In this document: one piece after another, positions 60,544-64,000 of the stretch | Numbering within the stretch: the first letter of the stretch is position 1 | Layout of the letters: the number at the start of each line of letters is the position of its first letter | Source: Thalassobaculum fulvum | GTDB lineage: Bacteria; Pseudomonadota; Alphaproteobacteria; Thalassobaculales; Thalassobaculaceae | Direction: 5' to 3' | NCBI RefSeq assembly: GCF_014652915.1 | Contig: NZ_BMZS01000005.1 | Coordinates: 248,001 to 312,000, forward strand | Length of the DNA stretch: 64,000 nucleotides | Made by a program: the position numbers and the translations under genes | The notes under the pieces: model-generated | The model's input: only the letters and a program-made list of their open reading frames with translations | What the model was told of the DNA's origin: nothing | The model's database searches: none

Positions 60544-63500
60544 CTACTCGGCCGGAGCCTTGCCCTCGGCGACCGGGCCGGCCGCCGGCTTGGCCTTGTC
60601 CCGGGCCGCACGCCCCTCGATCGCCGCCATGAACAGCGACAGCATCGGCGGAATCAGCCCGAGGGTCAGCACCGCCGACAGCGACAGCCCGCCCACCACC
60701 ACCGAGCCGAGGCCGCGATACAGCTCCGAGCCGGCGCCGGGCATCAGCACCAGCGGCATCATGCCCAGCACGCTGGTCAGGGTGGACATGAAGATCGGTC
60801 GGATGCGGTTGCCGGTCGCCTCGAGGATCGCCTCGGCCGGCGTCAGGCCCTCCTTGCGCAGGTGGTACAGGGTCTGGTCGACCAGCAGGATGGCGTTGTT
60901 GACCACGGTCCCGATCAGGATCACGAAGCCCAGCAGGGTCAGCATGTCGAGGTTCTGCTGGTACAGCCGGTTCAGCAGCCACAGCCCGATCACGCCGCCG
61001 GCGGTCGCCAGCGGCACCGAGAACACGATGATCAGCGGATAGAAGAAGCTCTCGAACAGCACCGCCATCACCAGGTAGACGATGACCAGCGCCAGCGCGA
61101 GGTCCAGGACCATGTGGTTCCAGGTCTCGGTCAGCTTGTCGGCGGTACCGGACATCAGCAGCTTGGTGCCCGGCGGCAGCCCCTCGGCACGCAGCGGCTC
61201 GATCACCTCGGCGCGCAGGATGTCCATCGCCTGCTCCAGAGGCATCGCCGCGGGCGGGCTGATCTGCAAGGTGATGGTCCGGGCGCGCTCGCGGTGGCGG
61301 ATCTCGGTCGGACCGGCGGTCTCGAACACGCCGGCGAGCGAGCCGACCGGCACGATCGTCCCCGAAGCGGTGACCACCGGCAGGTCTCGGATGCCCTGGG
61401 TCTCGGTGATCTGCTTGAACGGGCCGCGCAGGGTCAGGTCGATGCGTTCGCCGGCGACGGTGATCTCGGCCACCCGCAGGCCGTCGTTGAAGGCGTCGAC
61501 GGTCTGGCCAAGCTCGACCGCGGTGACGCCGTTGTCGGCCAGCCGCAGCCGGTCGGGAACCACCCGGACCTCCGGGGCTCCCAGGGTCAGGCCGGGACGC
61601 GGCCGCATCTGGGTGCCCTGGTCGCGCGGCATGGCGGTCGCGACCTTGCGGGCGGCCCGGCCGGCGACCTCGACGATCTGCTCCAGGCTGCCGCCGGCGA
61701 TGTCCAGGTCGATCGCCCTGGCGCCGCCGATGCCGCGGCCGAACAGCGAGGTCTGGCGGAAGAAGCCGAGGGTGCCCGGCTCGCTGAACGCGGCATTGCG
61801 CATCGGGTCGATCAGGTCGGCGGCGCGCGCCGGGTCGACCGCCGCGGCGCCGATGATCGCGTTGGCCCGGAACGCGGCGAAGAAGAACTGCGCGATTTTC
61901 GGCCGGCCGTCGGCGGTCGTGGGCGACTGGTCGCCGTCGGTGGCCCACAGGTCGCGGGTGGCGTCCTCGATGCGCCCGGCGATCGCGGTCATGGTCCCGA
62001 GGTTGTAGCCGGCCGGCGGCTGCACCCACCCGATCACCAGGTTCCGGTTGCCGTTCGGCAGGTAGTCGATCTTCGGCAGCATCGCCCAGGTGACCGCCGA
62101 GGTGACGGCGGTGAGCCCGACGATCAGGCCGATCGCGACCGGCTTGTGGTGGATGGCCTGGCGGGTCAGGGCGAGGGCGCCGGCCTTGAACGCCCGGGCG
62201 CCGGAGTCGATCAGCGGTATCCGCAGGGTGCCCATGGAGTTCGGGTTCTTGCCGAGCAGCCGGCCGGCGAGCGCCGGGATCACGGTCACCGACACCAGCA
62301 GCGACAGCAGGACCGAGACCGAGATCGCCACCGCGATGTCGCGGAACAGCTGGCCGACCTCCAGCTCCATGATCAGGATCGGCAGGAACACCATGACCGT
62401 GGTGAGGGCCGAGACCAGCACCGCGCCCCAGACCTGGGCGGCGCCGCGATAGGCGGCGTCGCGGGCGCTGTGACCGGTCTGGCGCAGCCGGAAGATGTTC
62501 TCCAGCACGACGATGGCGGCGTCGACCACCATGCCGACCGCGAAGGCGATGCCGGCCAGCGAGATGACATTGATCGACCGCCCGAGCGCCGCCATCGCGA
62601 CGAACGAGCCGATGACCGATACCGGGATCGCCAGGGACACGACGAGCGTCGCCTGCCAGGACCGCAGGAAGGTGAACAGCACCAGCGCCGCCAGCGCGCC
62701 GCCGATGTAGATGTTGCTGGTGACCAGCTCGATCGCGGAGTCGATGTAGGTGGTCTCGTCGTAGACCTGCTGCAGGATCAGGTTCTGGGCCGGCAGGTAG
62801 TCGCGCTGCAGTTCGGCGATGGCGTCGCGCACGCCCTGCATGGTCTCGATGACGTTGGCGCCGGTCTCACGGTACATCGGCATGCCGATCGCCGGCGTGC
62901 CGAAGCGGCGGATGTTGGAGACCGCTTCCTTGTAGTCGAACGTCACCTCGGCGACGTCGCCCACGGTCACCCGCGCGACCCGGCCGGTGACCGGGTCGGT
63001 ATCGGACCGCAGCACCACGTCGCGCACTGCCCCCGGGCTCTCCAGGTCGCCTTCGGTGCGCACGGTATAGCGCCGCTTGCCTTCCTCGACGGCGCCGCCG
63101 GAAATCGACGCGTTGGCCTGGCGCAGCGCCGACACCACCTGCGGCACGGTGATCTGGAAGCGCGCCAGCCGCTCGGGATCGACGATCACCTGCATCTCGC
63201 GCTCGCTGCCGCCGTAGATGTTCATGCGGGCGATGCCGGGCACGCGCTCGATGCGGTCCTTGATGACGTCCTCGGCGAAGTCGTAGTAGGTCCCGATCCG
63301 CCGCTCGTTGCCGGGACCGGGCATCAGCACCATCCAGGCGATGGCGTTGTCGTCGGACCCCGCGGTGTCGAGGATCGGCTCCTCGGCCTCGGCGGGGTAG
63401 TCGCCGACCCGGTCCAGCCGGTTGGCCACCAGCAGCAGCGCCTTGTCCATGTCGGTGCCGATCAGGAACTCGAGCTCGACCCGGGCCCGGCCGATCTCCG

Positions 63501-63750
63501 ACTGGCTGGTCATCGAGCGCAGCCCTTCCAGGCCGCGCAGCTCGTCCTCCTGGCGGTTGGTGATCTCGCGCTCGACCTCGGCCGGCGCCGCGCCCGGCCA
63601 CTCGGTGGTGACGGTGATGACCGGCTGGTTGACGTCGGGGGCGAGCTGGATCGGGATGCTGAGCAGGGCGACGTACCCGAACAGGATCACCATCAGCACG
63701 GTGGAGACCACCGCGATCGGGCGCTCGATGGAGGCGCGGATGAGATCCAT
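60544..63750 (-). CDS. RND-family efflux pump inner-membrane subunit (HAE-1/AcrB-like)
   Basis: 1068 residues, family length, with 12 helices and two large periplasmic loops. Trimeric proton/drug antiporter. The helix-4 relay Asp407-Asp408 of AcrB is Asp-Ala (GMVVDAAIVVLEN), and Lys940 of helix 10 is Asn (VVNNAILLVD), as in a subset of HAE-1 pumps. Substrate not determinable. Read leftward after its adaptor, 18 bp before it. Confidence 0.93.
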   Translation of the reverse strand: MDLIRASIERPIAVVSTVLMVILFGYVALLSIPIQLAPDVNQPVITVTTEWPGAAPAEVEREITNRQEDELRGLEGLRSMTSQSEIGRARVELEFLIGTDMDKALLLVANRLDRVGDYPAEAEEPILDTAGSDDNAIAWMVLMPGPGNERRIGTYYDFAEDVIKDRIERVPGIARMNIYGGSEREMQVIVDPERLARFQITVPQVVSALRQANASISGGAVEEGKRRYTVRTEGDLESPGAVRDVVLRSDTDPVTGRVARVTVGDVAEVTFDYKEAVSNIRRFGTPAIGMPMYRETGANVIETMQGVRDAIAELQRDYLPAQNLILQQVYDETTYIDSAIELVTSNIYIGGALAALVLFTFLRSWQATLVVSLAIPVSVIGSFVAMAALGRSINVISLAGIAFAVGMVVDAAIVVLENIFRLRQTGHSARDAAYRGAAQVWGAVLVSALTTVMVFLPILIMELEVGQLFRDIAVAISVSVLLSLLVSVTVIPALAGRLLGKNPNSMGTLRIPLIDSGARAFKAGALALTRQAIHHKPVAIGLIVGLTAVTSAVTWAMLPKIDYLPNGNRNLVIGWVQPPAGYNLGTMTAIAGRIEDATRDLWATDGDQSPTTADGRPKIAQFFFAAFRANAIIGAAAVDPARAADLIDPMRNAAFSEPGTLGFFRQTSLFGRGIGGARAIDLDIAGGSLEQIVEVAGRAARKVATAMPRDQGTQMRPRPGLTLGAPEVRVVPDRLRLADNGVTAVELGQTVDAFNDGLRVAEITVAGERIDLTLRGPFKQITETQGIRDLPVVTASGTIVPVGSLAGVFETAGPTEIRHRERARTITLQISPPAAMPLEQAMDILRAEVIEPLRAEGLPPGTKLLMSGTADKLTETWNHMVLDLALALVIVYLVMAVLFESFFYPLIIVFSVPLATAGGVIGLWLLNRLYQQNLDMLTLLGFVILIGTVVNNAILLVDQTLYHLRKEGLTPAEAILEATGNRIRPIFMSTLTSVLGMMPLVLMPGAGSELYRGLGSVVVGGLSLSAVLTLGLIPPMLSLFMAAIEGRAARDKAKPAAGPVAEGKAPAE

Positions 63751-63768
63751 GAGTCGCTCCTCGCGCCG

Positions 63769-64000
63769 TCAGGACTGCGGTTGCACGGGCTGGCCGGAGC
63801 GCAGGTTCTCGTTGCCGCGCACCACCACCACGTCGCCGGCGTTGAGGCCCTGCAGGACCTCGTACCGGCTGCCGATGCTCTCGCCGAGCTGAACGGTCTT
63901 GGCGACCGCCTTGCCGTCGACCACGACGAACACCGACTGGCGCTCTCCGGCGCGCACGATCGCGTCCTTCGACACGGTCAGGACGTCGCGGGTGTTGCCG
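63769..64000 (-). CDS. RND efflux periplasmic adaptor, C-terminal part (cut by window edge)
   Basis: The last 76 residues of a membrane-fusion adaptor (TVSKDAIVRAGERQSVFVVV, LGESIGSRYEVLQGLNAGD, VRGNENLRSG), matching the beta-barrel and membrane-proximal end of AcrA/MexA-type proteins. The start lies beyond 64000. It is immediately upstream of the pump gene in the same operon. Confidence 0.9.
   Translation of the reverse strand, partial: GNTRDVLTVSKDAIVRAGERQSVFVVVDGKAVAKTVQLGESIGSRYEVLQGLNAGDVVVVRGNENLRSGQPVQPQS

Noticed and set aside
1-64000. tRNA, rRNA, CRISPR arrays, insertion sequences, prophage genes
   Set aside because: Looked for cloverleaf-type stretches, regularly spaced repeats, transposase motifs and terminal inverted repeats by eye; none convincing was found. 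A covariance-model search would be decisive for RNA genes.

Overview
The window is about 70% G+C and nearly all coding. Gene content (dipeptide-type ABC and TRAP importers, OpgC/OpgH glucan genes, short RibD-type and pterin-synthase-like proteins, small SinR-type regulators) points to an alphaproteobacterium, most likely of the Rhodospirillales group. This is inferred from gene content and composition only; no rRNA marker is present. I see no tRNA, rRNA, CRISPR array, transposase or phage gene.

Layout. 1-2253: the start of a LysR regulator, divergent from ilvD. 2270-7080: a TRAP importer (binding protein, small and large permease) followed by an amidase and a tiny membrane protein, read leftward. 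7339-13349: a lone nucleotide-cyclase-like protein and a complete peptide-type ABC importer. 13480-19183: a mixed block (AraC regulator/peroxiredoxin pair, YkgJ-type cysteine-cluster protein, methyltransferase and glutathione transferase, proline-racemase-family enzyme, glycine-zipper envelope protein, and a small acidic protein behind a sigma-54-type promoter). 19177-23438: periplasmic glucan genes opgC and opgH, divergent, with an exported esterase after opgC. 23512-28331: an unusual six-gene group (creatininase-family amidohydrolase, RibD-type reductase, methyltransferase, glycosyltransferase, altered pterin-synthase homologue, BchC-like dehydrogenase) that looks like a dedicated pathway for a modified pyrimidine or pterin. 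28402-35390: NUDIX hydrolase, MFS transporter, acyltransferase, iron hydroxylase, two uncharacterised proteins (one behind a second sigma-54-type promoter), palindromic repeats and a fatty-acid desaturase. 35527-40627: a sugar-acid-type enolase-superfamily enzyme with HAD and VOC partners, an XRE regulator with a PhnD-like protein, and a second desaturase. 40984-43213: a SinR-like regulator, an acyltransferase-like gene flanked by a visible duplication, and a small protein whose decayed copy remains on the far side. 43307-49142: a second peptide-type ABC importer. 49504-55424: a tightly coupled six-gene operon (metal-site-less iron-alcohol-dehydrogenase homologue, GNAT, small-molecule kinase, divergent enolase, 2-hydroxyacid dehydrogenase, D-serine-dehydratase-type PLP enzyme). 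55437-64000: TPR-sulfotransferase, two paralogous pentapeptide-repeat proteins with a small partner, and an RND efflux pump with the end of its adaptor.

The most promising undescribed systems are the pyrimidine/pterin-like cluster (23512-28331) and the kinase/enolase/PLP operon (49504-55424). In both, enzymes from well-known families are grouped in a non-standard set, and several have lost the residues that define the textbook activity. Many starts rest on start codons overlapping the stop of the preceding gene (ATGA or GTGA), which marks translational coupling and supports reading these groups as operons.
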